Below, piece by piece: positions 18,201 through 26,614 of a DNA stretch of 49,912 bases. The stretch spans positions 1 to 49,912 of the forward strand of contig JAJDCQ010000055.1 of NCBI GenBank assembly GCA_029260755.1. The letters are read 5' to 3'. Source of the DNA: Planctomycetota bacterium (GTDB taxonomy: Bacteria; Planctomycetota; J058; JAJDCQ01). The number at the start of each line of letters is the position of its first letter. The first letter of the stretch is position 1. The position numbers and the translations under genes are program-made. A model generated the notes under the pieces. That model was not told the DNA's origin, searched no databases, and was given only the letters and a program-made list of their open reading frames with translations.

Positions 18201-19682
18201 CAGCCGATCGCGGCGGCGGTCAAGGGCGCCGTCGACGAGCGCACCGCCGCCGTGAAGCACGCCTTCCACGAGCGGCGTTACGACGACGCGCTCGAGCTCA
18301 CTCGGCCGCTCCTCGATTCGCTCGGTTCGGGGGACGGCCTCCTCGACCCGGCGACCGGATGGTTCAACATCTACCTCCGGGCCGGTCGCGTCGACGAGGG
18401 CCTGAAGGTCTTCATGCAGAAGAAGCCCGAGTCCTTCGACAAGGACCACTTCCGCGACGAGGTGCTCGCCCACGTCGAGGACGACCCCGGCAAGCACACC
18501 GACTACTTCGATGACAACACCCACTCGGCCAAGGACTACATCACGCGCGCGCGGTTCGGCCTGAGGACCCGCAACTGGCCGTTCCTCCTCGACGCGACGA
18601 ATGCCTACCACTACACGCCTCGCGCCAGAATCATCCTCGCGCTGGAGGCGGTCGGCGAGATCGTCACCGAGGGTGACTCGACGACGCGCTGGGAGACCCT
18701 CGAGAGTGCGCTCGCGAAGCTCCAGCGGTCCCAGGACCGAGACACGTACGATGCCGTTCGCCACTGGGACCCGATCCTCGACGAGGAGCTCGGAGAGCGG
18801 GAAGAGTGGTCCGGGGTGAAGGAGAGCCTCCGCTGGAGTGACTGGGTCGCGGTCAGCCGGGCGCGGCACACCCTCCGAGGAGCTCCGACCCACGCCGAGG
18901 TCGCCGGCGCGGTCGACGCGCTCGCTGGCGTCGCCGCCGATCGCCTGGGCGGGGAAGGGCTCGACGAGGACGGGCTCTTTCAGACCTCCGTGGAGCTCCA
19001 GCACTTCGGGGTCGCGCTCTTCATCGCCGGGGCGACCGACGATCTCGCCGACCCCGAGACGATCCCTCTCGTCGTGATCGAGAAGGTCACCCGGCTCCTC
19101 GAGCAGACCCGAGCCTACAGCGCGGCCTTCGAAAGCCTGAACACTCCCTGGCGGCACATCCCATCCTGGTTCCTCCACTACCTCGTTCAGCTCGCCGTGC
19201 CCGCCGAGCGCGTCGCCCGGTTCGCCGCCGCGTTCCCCGGGCTCGCCGAGCGCCTCGCCTCCGAGCATCGCGATGCCGTCTTCGCGCTGGCGGCCGGCTC
19301 GCCGCCGATCATGGAGCGCATCCTCGCGAGCGCGAGGGAGCCGGTGGACTTCGAGGTGCTCAGGCTCTACCCGCCGGAGATCGACGAGGCGACGCTCTTC
19401 GCGTTCGCGTTCGAGTCGGGCGACGACCGCTGCGCGCTCGAGGTGGCGCTCGGCAACGCCCTGCGGGCGCGGTCGCTCCGCTTCGTCCGTTTCTACCTCG
19501 ACGACGACGAAGCGGGCCGCGCCTGGGTCTGGGAGAACGCTCCGAGCCGAGCCGTAGCGAGGAGCTGGCTCGAGGAGCTGACGAGCCTCCCCGCCGAGGT
19601 GACCGCGGCGAGGGCTGCCCGGACCGAGGTCGCGGCGTTGCCGAGTGTGCCGTCGCTCCTCGACTACCTCGCCGGCCGTTGA
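15252..19682 (+). CDS. Secreted HEAT-repeat protein with central TolB/CsgG-like segment (paralogue A)
   Basis: 1476 aa from a GTG start whose ribosome site, GGAGGTGATC, is a near-perfect anti-16S match. Residues 1-25 are a signal peptide ending around ALGQ|E. Residues about 30-485 are HEAT-type helical repeats of about 35 residues (AVPTLIRRLEA, RRLALEKLSELGPAAAPAIEKLL). Residues about 495-620 are an alpha/beta segment starting RGRIVVGPISYP whose pattern (strand, then LREGLIVAL, then GFAVARES) resembles TolB-N/CsgG-type domains. The remaining 850 residues are mostly helical, with conserved Trp and Tyr, and I do not recognise them. The protein should be periplasmic or surface-attached. It starts 76 bases after the receptor kinase stop, so they are co-transcribed. 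A paralogue lies at 26615-31048 behind the paralogous kinase, so the pair was duplicated together. I infer a scaffold or ligand partner for the kinase propeller. Confidence 0.85.
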   Translation: MSASRPVAALALFCVLLLRPPTALGQEPPDEPVGRDLPIERWIDELISSDPARQVGAARAIAKEGAAAVETVPALVFTLETTWDDDVVREASAALVGMGEAGVPGLIIELLESDGSGAPVVLRILARLGPRARAAVPTLIRRLEADEMAAVRALAAIGGEAAAPLVEVLSDGSAAPLKRALATRALAAMREPPADAFGLVLGQLDDRTRPVVEREAAAHAVSRLGAPSDQVFDVLERRLADEPEELVRSELIGGFLLCGRPGIERLVRMTESDLFAETYPARVALEVLEPKAVASLVEALDSDVSSVRRLALEKLSELGPAAAPAIEKLLAVLVDEGDVGLVEPATRALGGIGPAAADALAGLVASQAIDRHARLRACAALEMMAGDAAAAVDALRGVLVDTAPAALRRAAVDALGAIGPPARAAAAELLEIFRTERGPAADADLRRAAGKALVAVGAEESLPIRELFEADDASLRNYAANVVRGLRAKAPPQPRGRIVVGPISYPGPVSRTRAIELAELREGLIVALRLVGFAVARESAMPPRRIAFEEHPLERLGARAPDATAIVSLAATEPTTVSFQGGVGEKSRTVELSSGELGLPALLAAVLPELTAHPHDEGGEPLGLPRPVGNVHEDWLRGSERLGWGQTDRLIELDRRLERLGLGDHHVQTLLELAVISTLHACYGWLTDEITARRHFGRGRFFAAWARAHPDPEQRAIAKGVGAELEALRRRFGEAIEEPLPREALLPEVATVKRLAETESLEALLAHYSESTELFEALAWQAHAIDLGWPGYPLPGTFVDYLLIASKRASLEPASFGLVEFHPGSGVARRVHSSVGFGECLAEIERLALALGFEELPARIQDAVVEVDSGAGSVWDLLDNVGANARGKEDRLQALQSGAKLWVARAIEAHARESSAFDAGLGVSLPEVFDELVRRYQELVLIRRFAYRQLGWTEPQEGLDEVLSRYGRDRVQVRRPWPGLEPVQPIAAAVKGAVDERTAAVKHAFHERRYDDALELTRPLLDSLGSGDGLLDPATGWFNIYLRAGRVDEGLKVFMQKKPESFDKDHFRDEVLAHVEDDPGKHTDYFDDNTHSAKDYITRARFGLRTRNWPFLLDATNAYHYTPRARIILALEAVGEIVTEGDSTTRWETLESALAKLQRSQDRDTYDAVRHWDPILDEELGEREEWSGVKESLRWSDWVAVSRARHTLRGAPTHAEVAGAVDALAGVAADRLGGEGLDEDGLFQTSVELQHFGVALFIAGATDDLADPETIPLVVIEKVTRLLEQTRAYSAAFESLNTPWRHIPSWFLHYLVQLAVPAERVARFAAAFPGLAERLASEHRDAVFALAAGSPPIMERILASAREPVDFEVLRLYPPEIDEATLFAFAFESGDDRCALEVALGNALRARSLRFVRFYLDDDEAGRAWVWENAPSRAVARSWLEELTSLPAEVTAARAARTEVAALPSVPSLLDYLAGR

Positions 19683-19852
19683 CGAGCTCGTCCAGCGCCC
19701 GCCGGCCACCTCGACGCTGACGCCGCTCGGGCGAACCGGGGCCGGGACGTCGTCGATGAGGTCACGACGATCCCTTCGGCGGCGCTCCGCAGAGTCCTCC
19801 GCTTGCCCTCCGGCGGCGCGCCCCGAGACGTATCCGCCTCTTCAATCGAAAG

Positions 19853-19882
19853 TTACGGTCTGTCTCCCAGGACGCGTAATGG
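19853..19882 (+). promoter_or_regulatory. Possible promoter of the RiPP precursor gene
   Basis: TTACGG (19853-19858) and TAATGG (19877-19882) are 18 bases apart in the 285-base gap before the precursor gene. The gap is long enough for its own promoter. The hexamers are weak, and no paralogue supports them. Confidence 0.3.
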
Positions 19883-19967
19883 GGGAGCCTCCCCGCCGTC
19901 CCTCCTCGCAGAAGCCGGCGCGAGCCGGCGCACTGCGAACCCGGCCACCGACGAGAGGAGACGCACC

Positions 19968-20294
19968 GTGACGCGGAAGCGAGAGACCAAGGCGAAGCGA
20001 GGCAAGGCGGCGATGGTGCTCGGCGCCGCCGTGCTGGCGATCGGATCGATCCTGCCTGGCGCGAAGACGGCGGAGGCGGCGAGCCTCTCGCTGGCGGACC
20101 GCGTCGCGCGGGTCCGCGAGGCGGCTCAGGCGAAGGGCGAGATGGACCCCGCCCCCACCCGCGGCAGCCGCACGGACGACGCGGACGACGCCCAGGAGAT
20201 CGGCTGGATCAACTGGGGAAACTGGGGCAACTGGGGCAACTGGAACAACTGGACCAACTGGTCGAACTTCTGGAGCAACTGGGCGAACTGGTAG
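19968..20294 (+). CDS. grrA-like: Triceptide-type RiPP precursor with eight WxN motifs (GrrA-like)
   Basis: 108 aa from the GTG at 19968, chosen because GAGAGGAG lies 7 bases upstream; the longer open frame from 19803 adds poorly structured residues. Basic residues 1-13 precede a hydrophobic stretch (about 15-33) ending in an AEA site, which looks like a signal peptide. The leader segment LSLADRVARVREA resembles the amphipathic recognition helices of Grr/Xye-type precursors. After an acidic linker the C-terminus is three WGN, then WNN, WTN, WSN, a lone F, WSN, WAN and a final W: eight W-x-N tripeptides with almost no spacer. Three-residue cyclophane-forming radical SAM enzymes join an aromatic ring to the side chain of the third residue, often Asn. 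The GrrM-like enzyme 100 bases downstream is the expected maturase. The product could hold up to eight strained rings, probably exported. Confidence 0.9.
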   Translation: MTRKRETKAKRGKAAMVLGAAVLAIGSILPGAKTAEAASLSLADRVARVREAAQAKGEMDPAPTRGSRTDDADDAQEIGWINWGNWGNWGNWNNWTNWSNFWSNWANW

Positions 20295-20306
20295 AGAGCT
20301 CGTCGC

Positions 20307-20343
20307 GGCCCCGGGGCAATCGAGTCCACCTCGCCCCGGGGCC
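20307..20343 (+). terminator. Hairpin between RiPP precursor and maturase genes
   Basis: An 11-bp perfect inverted repeat, GGCCCCGGGGC (20307-20317) with GCCCCGGGGCC (20333-20343), encloses a 15-base loop. It begins 12 bases after the precursor stop and ends 51 bases before the maturase start. No U-tract follows. A leaky terminator or stabiliser here would raise precursor transcript over enzyme, as in many RiPP operons. Confidence 0.55.
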
Positions 20344-20394
20344 GGCGTCGCTTCCCCCGTTCGAGAACCCTGAGCTCTTTCTGGAGACCGCCCG

Positions 20395-21555
20395 ATGGAC
20401 GCCCTCGCACCCCGACCCGATGATCACCTGGAGCTCCTCGTGCTCCAGCCCACTCCGTTCTGCAACCTCGACTGCAGCTACTGCTACCTCGCCGAGCGCT
20501 CCAACACCGCCCGCATGCCGTTCGCGACGCTCCGCCGAGCGGTCGAGCGAGTCCTCGAGAGCCGCTTCACGCGGGACGAGCTCACGATCGTCTGGCACGC
20601 GGGCGAGCCGCTCGTCCTCCCCGTCTCCTGGTACGAGGAGGCGTTCGCCGCCATCCGCGACGTCGTCGGCGACCGCGACCTGACGATCCACCACGCGTTC
20701 CAGACGAACGGCACGCTGATCGACGAAGCCTGGTGCGACTTCATCCGGCGCCACGGCATCCGCGTGGGCGTCAGCATCGACGGCCCCGCGCACCTCCACG
20801 ACCGGAACCGGGTCCTCCGCGACGGACGGGGCACCCATGCCCTGGCGATGCGCGGGATCCGGAGGCTTCAGCAGGCCGGGATCGACTTGCACGTCATCTC
20901 GGTCCTGACAGCCGAGTCCCTCGAGCACCCCGACGCCCTCTTCGACTTCTATCGCGACGTGGGCATCCGACGCGTCGGCTTCAACATCGAAGAGCTCGAG
21001 GGGGAGAACACGAGCTCCTCCCTCCACCGCGACGACGGGGACGCGCCCGAGGAGCGCGTCCGCGCGTTCATGAGTCGATTCCTCGAGCGGCTCCACGCCG
21101 AGCCCGGAGTCCTCACGGTCCGCGAGCTCTCCGGGCTGGGGAACGCGATCCTCCACGCGCGCGAGGACGACGCGCCGCGCGGCCAGGAGTCCACCCCGAT
21201 GCGCATCCTCAACGTCGGCTTCCGGGGCGAGTTCTCGACCTACTCCCCCGAGCTCCTCGGCGTGAAGAGCGAGGCCTACGGCGGCTTCGCCCTCGGAAAC
21301 GTCCACACCGACGCGATCGACGCCTCCCTCGAGACCGAGCGCTTCCGCCGCCTCGAGAACGACGTCGCCGCCGGCATCGAACGTTGCCGCCGCGAGTGCC
21401 CCTTCTTCTTCCTCTGCGGCGGCGGCTCGCCCGCGAACAAGTACTTCGAGAACGGCACCCTCGCCTCCACCGAGACGATGCACTGCCGCCTCTCCCGGCA
21501 GGTGATCGCGGAGGTCGTCCTCGACGACCTCGAGCGCGTCCTGGCGGTTGGCTGA
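20395..21555 (+). CDS. grrM: Cyclophane-forming radical SAM/SPASM peptide maturase (GrrM/OscB type)
   Basis: 386 aa from ATG, with TGGAGA upstream. The radical SAM cluster motif is CNLDCSYCY (C23, C27, C30), near the N-terminus as in this family. The core barrel follows (HAGEPLVLP, QTNGTLID, VSIDGP, RRVGFNIEE). The C-terminal SPASM-type region has Cys in ERCRRECPFF, FLCGGGSPANKYF and TMHCRLS, which would bind auxiliary iron-sulfur clusters. GGGSPANKYFENGT followed by MHCRL is characteristic of GrrM-type maturases. It should install carbon-carbon links between Trp rings and Asn in the WxN core of the peptide encoded just upstream. The enzyme should be cytoplasmic, acting before peptide export. 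A decayed copy lies at 39080-39360. No dedicated exporter or leader peptidase is adjacent; candidate proteases are the trypsin at 5628 and the subtilase at 48130. Confidence 0.93.
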   Translation: MDALAPRPDDHLELLVLQPTPFCNLDCSYCYLAERSNTARMPFATLRRAVERVLESRFTRDELTIVWHAGEPLVLPVSWYEEAFAAIRDVVGDRDLTIHHAFQTNGTLIDEAWCDFIRRHGIRVGVSIDGPAHLHDRNRVLRDGRGTHALAMRGIRRLQQAGIDLHVISVLTAESLEHPDALFDFYRDVGIRRVGFNIEELEGENTSSSLHRDDGDAPEERVRAFMSRFLERLHAEPGVLTVRELSGLGNAILHAREDDAPRGQESTPMRILNVGFRGEFSTYSPELLGVKSEAYGGFALGNVHTDAIDASLETERFRRLENDVAAGIERCRRECPFFFLCGGGSPANKYFENGTLASTETMHCRLSRQVIAEVVLDDLERVLAVG

Positions 21556-21595
21556 CCTGGCATCGTCCGCGTCGCGACGATGGCGCACACCGTCG

Positions 21596-21632
21596 GGTCA
21601 GCTTGACCCTGCCTGCGGGTCGCGCATAGCAT
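21596..21632 (+). promoter_or_regulatory. Promoter with overlapping inverted repeat, unit B
   Basis: TTGACC (21603-21608) and TAGCAT (21627-21632) are 18 bases apart, with GGTCA-GCT-TGACC (21596-21608) over the -35, as in unit A. Spacer sequences differ between copies while hexamers, repeat and spacing are kept, which suggests selection. It lies about 40 bases upstream of the second receptor kinase and may drive a 17-kb operon ending at 38999. Confidence 0.6.
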
Positions 21633-21672
21633 CCGTGGCTCCCACCGAACGACCGCCGCCGGAGGGCAGCCC

Positions 21673-24600
21673 ATGGCCGCGAACGAGCAGGTGCTGAGGA
21701 GGCTCTGGGGGCGCGTCCTCCCGGACCTCGAGGCGTTCGACGCCCAGGCGACCTATCGACGGCGCGACGATCCGGACGACGGGTCCTCCGGAGGCGTCGC
21801 CCTCGATGCCGGGGCGTCGCCCGCGGCCGAGGATCTCGACGGCTCCGTCTCGGGTCAGGACACCTCGGACGGCTCGGTCTCGGGTGAGGAGACCTCGGGC
21901 GGGTCGGTCTCGGGTCGGGATACCTCGGACGGCTCGGTCTCGGGCGAGGCGACCTCCGACGGCTCCGCGGCGGGCGACGGCGCGGCGCCGGCGGCGTCGT
22001 CCTCGAGCGCCGGCGGCCAGGCGCGCGTCGAACCGTCCCCGATCGCGACCGACGATGCGTCCGGCTCGGCGGACTCGGCGGAGGTCAGCGAGGCGTCCGA
22101 TGATGGGGCCGCCGGCGATGCCCGACTTGGCAGCCGCTTCACCGACCTGGGCGTCATCGACAAGGGCGGGATGGGGGTCGTCCATCTCGCGCGTCAGGAC
22201 GGGCTCGCCCGCGAGGTCGCCGTCAAGCGAATCATCCCGAAGAAGAACCGCCGCGGCGTCCGGACGAAGTTCCTGACCGAGTCGTTCGTTGCCGCGTCCC
22301 TCGAGCATCCCAACATCGTCCCGGTCTACGAGCTCGACGACACCGAGGCGCGCGACCCGGTCCTCGCGATGAAGTACATCCGAGGCCGCAACTGGATTAG
22401 CCTGCTGTTCCCCGAGCGCGAAGAGGACGCCCGTTTCCACCTGGGCGTGCTCCTCAAGGTCTGCGACGCGGTCCAATACGCCCACGACGAGAAGGGCATC
22501 CTCCACCTCGACCTCAAGCCCGCGAACATCCGGCTCGGCGACTTCGGCGAGGTCTACGTCATGGACTGGGGCCTCGCGGTGAGCTTCCGCGATGCGCCCG
22601 AGGCTGAGACCGAGCCCCCGCAGGCGCGGCGAGCCCGCCACGCCCACACTCTCGCCAACCCGTGCGGCACGCCGGTCTACATGCCGCCCGAGCTCGCCGA
22701 GGCGCGCGGCGCCGAGATCGGGCCGCCGACCGACGTCTACCTCCTCGGCGCGATCCTCTACGAGATCGTGACCCGGCGCCGGTTCCGGGAAGACAGGGGC
22801 AAGTTCAAGACGATCATGGCGGCGGCCGAAGGGGCGCCGCCCCGCTTCGAGGAGGGCGACGACGTCCCGCCCGAGCTCCGGCGGATCGTCCTCCGGGCGG
22901 TCGCCGAGCGCTCCGCGGACCGTTTCCCCTCGGTCGAGGCCTTCCGCGACGCCGTCGAGAGCTACCTGACCCACGCCGAGAGCGTCGCGATCTCGCAAGG
23001 CGCCCGCGAGCGGCTCGAGGAGTTCCGCGGCATGGCCGCCCGCATCGGCGACGGCGGCGCCGGCGACCCGGCCACGTCGCTGTCGGGGCGGGCCCGGCTC
23101 TACACCGGCTTCGCCGATGCGTCGGCCGGCTTCGGTCAGGCGAGGGCGCTCTGGGCCGAGAACGATGACGCTCGCGAAGGCGCGCTCGAGGCGCGGCTCG
23201 CCTTCGCCGGCGTCGCGCTCGGCCTCGGCGACCTCGGGCTGGCAGAGACGCAGCTCACCGCGCTCGACGAGGCCGACCCGCGCGTGGGAGAGATGCGGGC
23301 CAAGGTGCAGAAGGCGAAGGCCGACGCGCGCGGGGAGCGCCGCCGCGCGAAGCGGCAGGCGGCGCTCCTCAAGGCGGCGGTGGTGCTGATCGTTGCGGGT
23401 CTCGCGGTGGGCTTCTTCCTCACCGACGCCCTGCGCCGTCGCGCCGAGCAGGCGAAGGGCGAGGCCCGCACGGCCGAGGGCGCGGCGCGCGTGGCCGAGC
23501 GGCAGGCGCTCGACGCCCTGGCGATGGCGAGCCGGGAGAAGGAGGAGGCGCAGCGGACGAGCTACGCCCTCTACCGCGACAACTACCGCCGCGCCCGCGA
23601 CCACGAGAACCACGACGAGGCCGCCGTCTGGCTCTGCGCCGCGGTCCAGATGGCGGCCCAGTGCGGGCTCGATCCGCACCTCGAGCAGCTCTCGCTCCGG
23701 GGCCAGGTCGCGCGGATCAGCCACCTCGAGTGGACAAAGACACCCGGCTTCCCGGACTTCGACTGGCTCGTCGAGGCGCCGGGGCCCGACGGCGAACCGC
23801 GTCTGTGGGCGGGCGACGAGCACGAGAACGGACTCTTCGTCGGCGCGCGGAGTGGCGACGGGCGTTGGTCCTTCGAGCGGATCCTCGAGATGACGCCCGG
23901 CGGCTGCCACGGGCTCTGGTGGTGGCCCGAGGGCGGCCGCATCGTCGCCGGGCTCGACGGCCAGCTCACCCTGCTCCGGCCCGAGGACCGCTCGATCGAC
24001 GCCGTCTATCCGGACGACGCGCGGCGGCTGAACGGGCCGTTCGCGCCGGCGGGCGACGGGAGCTCGGCCTGGGTCGTCGTGGCCGGCAAGACGCTCGAGC
24101 GCGTCGACCTCGCCACCCGCCGCGCGACCGAGTCGTGGCCGCTCGACCTTCCGGCCGCCTCGCAGGTGCAGCGCCTCCACGTCGACGAGGCCGCCCGGCG
24201 TCTCGTCCTCCTCCTGGCCGCGGGCTCCGATGCCGAGCTCCTCGTGCTCGACCTCTCGAGCCCCGCGCCGACCGAGCTTCTTCGCGAGAAGCGACTCGGC
24301 GCGACCCCGACGGACCTGGCCGTGGTGCCGGGGCGCGCCGCTGTCGTCTTCAACGCGACCCGTTCGCGAGGGGACGAGCGGTGGAGCGAGAGCGAGCTGC
24401 TGCTGGTGGACCTCGGCGCCGACCGCCCCGAGCTCGTCACGCGCCGCGCGCCGTGGAGCTCGAACTGCATCTTCGCCGCCGACGCCGATCGGGTCGCCAT
24501 CGCCTACAACGACGGCAAGCTGCGTCGCTGGAGCTGGGACGGGCGGCTCGAGGGCGATGCCCGGATCGGGGGGCTCGAATCGCTCACCGGACTCTTCGCA

Positions 24601-26589
24601 TCGCCCTCCGGCGCGATCGCGATGGGCGGTGATCGCGGCGTGCTCGTCTCCGAGCCGGGCGCGCCGGTCGTCCTCGCCTCGCCGTGGGAGGCGAAGGCCC
24701 TCCACCTCGCCCGCTGGGACGACGAGCGCTTCGCCGTCGCGACCGGCCGCGAGATCGAGGTCCGGCGCATCGCCGACCGAGCGGTGACCGAGCGGATCGC
24801 CGTCGAGGCGACCGCCCTCGCGGTCGACCAGCCAGGGGGCTGTTTCTGGGTCCACCACGACGGGCGGGTCACCCGCCACGACGTCACGACGCTCGAGGAG
24901 ACCGCCCGCTCGCCCGACGGGCTCCGGGTCGAGAAGATGCACGCGCTCGAGGCCGGGCGGGGCGTCGCCGTCACGACGGCCGACGGCCTCCTCCGACTCG
25001 ACGGAGTCGATCTGCGCCGGCGCGAGCGCCTCCATCCCGGCCCGGTGTGGACGATGGCGAACGAGGGCGCCGCCGCGCTGTGGATCGTCTCGCGCAACGC
25101 CGAGCTCGACCGGCTCGAGGCGTGGCGCTACGGCTGGGACGAGGGGCTCGCCCGCGGTCCGTGGATCATCCCGATCGACACCGAGGAGCTCACGGCGGTG
25201 CACGTCGACGGGCCGCGCCGGGCCCTTGCCTGGGGAACGCGGAGCGGCGGCGTCTTCACGGCGCGTCTCGATCCGCCTTCGCCCGACGAGGAGACGCTCG
25301 AGGTGGCACGCCCGCCGTGGGCCGTCGAGCCGCTGGCCGTCACGACCGCGGGCGAGGACGTCCATCGTATCGTCTCGACGAGCGGCAGCTCCCTCTTCGT
25401 CCTGCGCGAATTCGGTCTCCTCGAGCGCTTCGAGCGCGGAAGCGACGGGTTCTCCGTCGTGGATCGCCAGGAGAACCTGTTCGGCGGCTCCGACCTCACC
25501 CAGCTCCTCCAGATCGACGTCGGGCGCTTCCTCCTCCGGAGCACGGGCGGCGATTACGGTCTCCTCGCCCTCCGCGGCGCGAGCGCGACGAGACCGAACC
25601 CGGCCGGCACTCAGGCTCACGAGTCGTGGTATCGGGGCGAGACGTTCGCCTACCCCGAGGGCAAGCGGGTCATCGTTACGCGCGGGACGAGCGAGGTGCT
25701 GTCCCTGACGTGCCCGAAGGTCGGCGTCGGGGAAATGTCCGACGTGAGCGTCGCCCCGGAGAGCCAGCTCGTGGCCGCGCGGTCATCGGACCGCACATGC
25801 TATCTCTGGGACCTGACTGCTCCGCCCGGCCTATACGGGGAGCGCGAGCCGGTCGAAATCGCCGCGCTCAGGGACGTCACCAGCGCCGAGCTCGTCGGCG
25901 AGCGCACGCTCGCGCTCTCGTCGAAGAACCGGGTCGCCCTCGTCGACGTCACGACGCCGGCCGCCCCGGAGGTTCTCTACTCCGGAGCGTTCGACGGGGT
26001 CGCCGACAGCTACTTCGCGCTCGTGGACGGCGTGCTCGCGACCGCAGCGGACGAGTCGACGGTCGTCCGGCTGATCGACCCCGGGACCTCGACGGTTCGC
26101 GAACTCCGGATGCCCTTCCCCGTGCGCGGGCTGGCTCCCGGGGCGCCGGGAGACACGCGCGTGTTGGTGGGCGGCCGCGAGCGCGTCGTCGTCATCGATG
26201 TCGAGCGCGGAGAGGCGACGGCGGTCCTCACCGTACCGAAGGTCAACGTCCGGACCGGCGACCGAGGCTACTACGTCCGGGGGCTCGCGGCGCTCCCGGG
26301 CACCGGCGTCGTGGCCATCGGCGGCCACCAGCGGATTTTCTTCGCGAGCATCGAGCACGGCTCGTGCTTCTTCGAGCTACCGATCCCCGACTACGCCTTC
26401 CGGCTGAAGGTCGAAGGCCGCACCCTCTCCTGGATCGGTCACGACCACTACGGCGAGGTCGGGCTCCCCGACTTCACCACGGCGGTGCCGACGATGGCCG
26501 CCCTCTCGCGCGCGACGGGGATCTCGCTCGAGGAGGGCAAGCTCGTCAGGCTGCCCGAGACCCACGAGCTCCTCCCCGCGAAGGAGTGA
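21673..26589 (+). CDS. Transmembrane Ser/Thr receptor kinase with C-terminal beta-propeller (paralogue B)
   Basis: 1638 aa from ATG, with GGAGGG upstream, co-linear with the kinase at 10283 over its whole length. Order: a Ser/Thr-rich four-unit decapeptide repeat, kinase domain (K185, HLDLKP, D298 in DWGLA, GTPVYMPPE), helical stretch, one transmembrane segment (about 565-588, AAVVLIVAGLAVGFFL), charged coil, then a long beta-propeller region. Kinase and membrane parts are nearly identical between copies. The propeller has diverged more, for example in insert lengths near 24000 and 25300. That pattern fits two receptors sharing an output but sensing different ligands (inference). HLD in place of HRD suggests activity independent of activation-loop phosphorylation. 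It is the first gene of a likely operon with the HEAT, kinase-FHA and HEPN-like/STAND genes. Confidence 0.9.
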   Translation: MAANEQVLRRLWGRVLPDLEAFDAQATYRRRDDPDDGSSGGVALDAGASPAAEDLDGSVSGQDTSDGSVSGEETSGGSVSGRDTSDGSVSGEATSDGSAAGDGAAPAASSSSAGGQARVEPSPIATDDASGSADSAEVSEASDDGAAGDARLGSRFTDLGVIDKGGMGVVHLARQDGLAREVAVKRIIPKKNRRGVRTKFLTESFVAASLEHPNIVPVYELDDTEARDPVLAMKYIRGRNWISLLFPEREEDARFHLGVLLKVCDAVQYAHDEKGILHLDLKPANIRLGDFGEVYVMDWGLAVSFRDAPEAETEPPQARRARHAHTLANPCGTPVYMPPELAEARGAEIGPPTDVYLLGAILYEIVTRRRFREDRGKFKTIMAAAEGAPPRFEEGDDVPPELRRIVLRAVAERSADRFPSVEAFRDAVESYLTHAESVAISQGARERLEEFRGMAARIGDGGAGDPATSLSGRARLYTGFADASAGFGQARALWAENDDAREGALEARLAFAGVALGLGDLGLAETQLTALDEADPRVGEMRAKVQKAKADARGERRRAKRQAALLKAAVVLIVAGLAVGFFLTDALRRRAEQAKGEARTAEGAARVAERQALDALAMASREKEEAQRTSYALYRDNYRRARDHENHDEAAVWLCAAVQMAAQCGLDPHLEQLSLRGQVARISHLEWTKTPGFPDFDWLVEAPGPDGEPRLWAGDEHENGLFVGARSGDGRWSFERILEMTPGGCHGLWWWPEGGRIVAGLDGQLTLLRPEDRSIDAVYPDDARRLNGPFAPAGDGSSAWVVVAGKTLERVDLATRRATESWPLDLPAASQVQRLHVDEAARRLVLLLAAGSDAELLVLDLSSPAPTELLREKRLGATPTDLAVVPGRAAVVFNATRSRGDERWSESELLLVDLGADRPELVTRRAPWSSNCIFAADADRVAIAYNDGKLRRWSWDGRLEGDARIGGLESLTGLFASPSGAIAMGGDRGVLVSEPGAPVVLASPWEAKALHLARWDDERFAVATGREIEVRRIADRAVTERIAVEATALAVDQPGGCFWVHHDGRVTRHDVTTLEETARSPDGLRVEKMHALEAGRGVAVTTADGLLRLDGVDLRRRERLHPGPVWTMANEGAAALWIVSRNAELDRLEAWRYGWDEGLARGPWIIPIDTEELTAVHVDGPRRALAWGTRSGGVFTARLDPPSPDEETLEVARPPWAVEPLAVTTAGEDVHRIVSTSGSSLFVLREFGLLERFERGSDGFSVVDRQENLFGGSDLTQLLQIDVGRFLLRSTGGDYGLLALRGASATRPNPAGTQAHESWYRGETFAYPEGKRVIVTRGTSEVLSLTCPKVGVGEMSDVSVAPESQLVAARSSDRTCYLWDLTAPPGLYGEREPVEIAALRDVTSAELVGERTLALSSKNRVALVDVTTPAAPEVLYSGAFDGVADSYFALVDGVLATAADESTVVRLIDPGTSTVRELRMPFPVRGLAPGAPGDTRVLVGGRERVVVIDVERGEATAVLTVPKVNVRTGDRGYYVRGLAALPGTGVVAIGGHQRIFFASIEHGSCFFELPIPDYAFRLKVEGRTLSWIGHDHYGEVGLPDFTTAVPTMAALSRATGISLEEGKLVRLPETHELLPAKE
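21841..21975 (+). repeat. Tandem 30-bp coding repeat (four units)
   Basis: Inside kinase B, units read GSVSGQDTSD, GSVSGEETSG, GSVSGRDTSD and GSVSGEATSD, ending in GSAAG. Kinase A has three. The extra unit most likely arose by slippage or unequal crossover after duplication. Confidence 0.75.
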
Positions 26590-26614
26590 CGGAGCCGACC
26601 GGAGGAACAACGAC

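Noticed and set aside
15852..19709. A 1285-residue open frame on the minus strand
   Set aside because: Antisense shadow of the HEAT protein. It has no domain motifs, while the plus strand has a perfect ribosome site and signal peptide.
19803..19967. A longer start for the RiPP precursor
   Set aside because: The extra 55 residues lack structure, while the GTG at 19968 is preceded by a strong ribosome site and gives a leader of normal layout.
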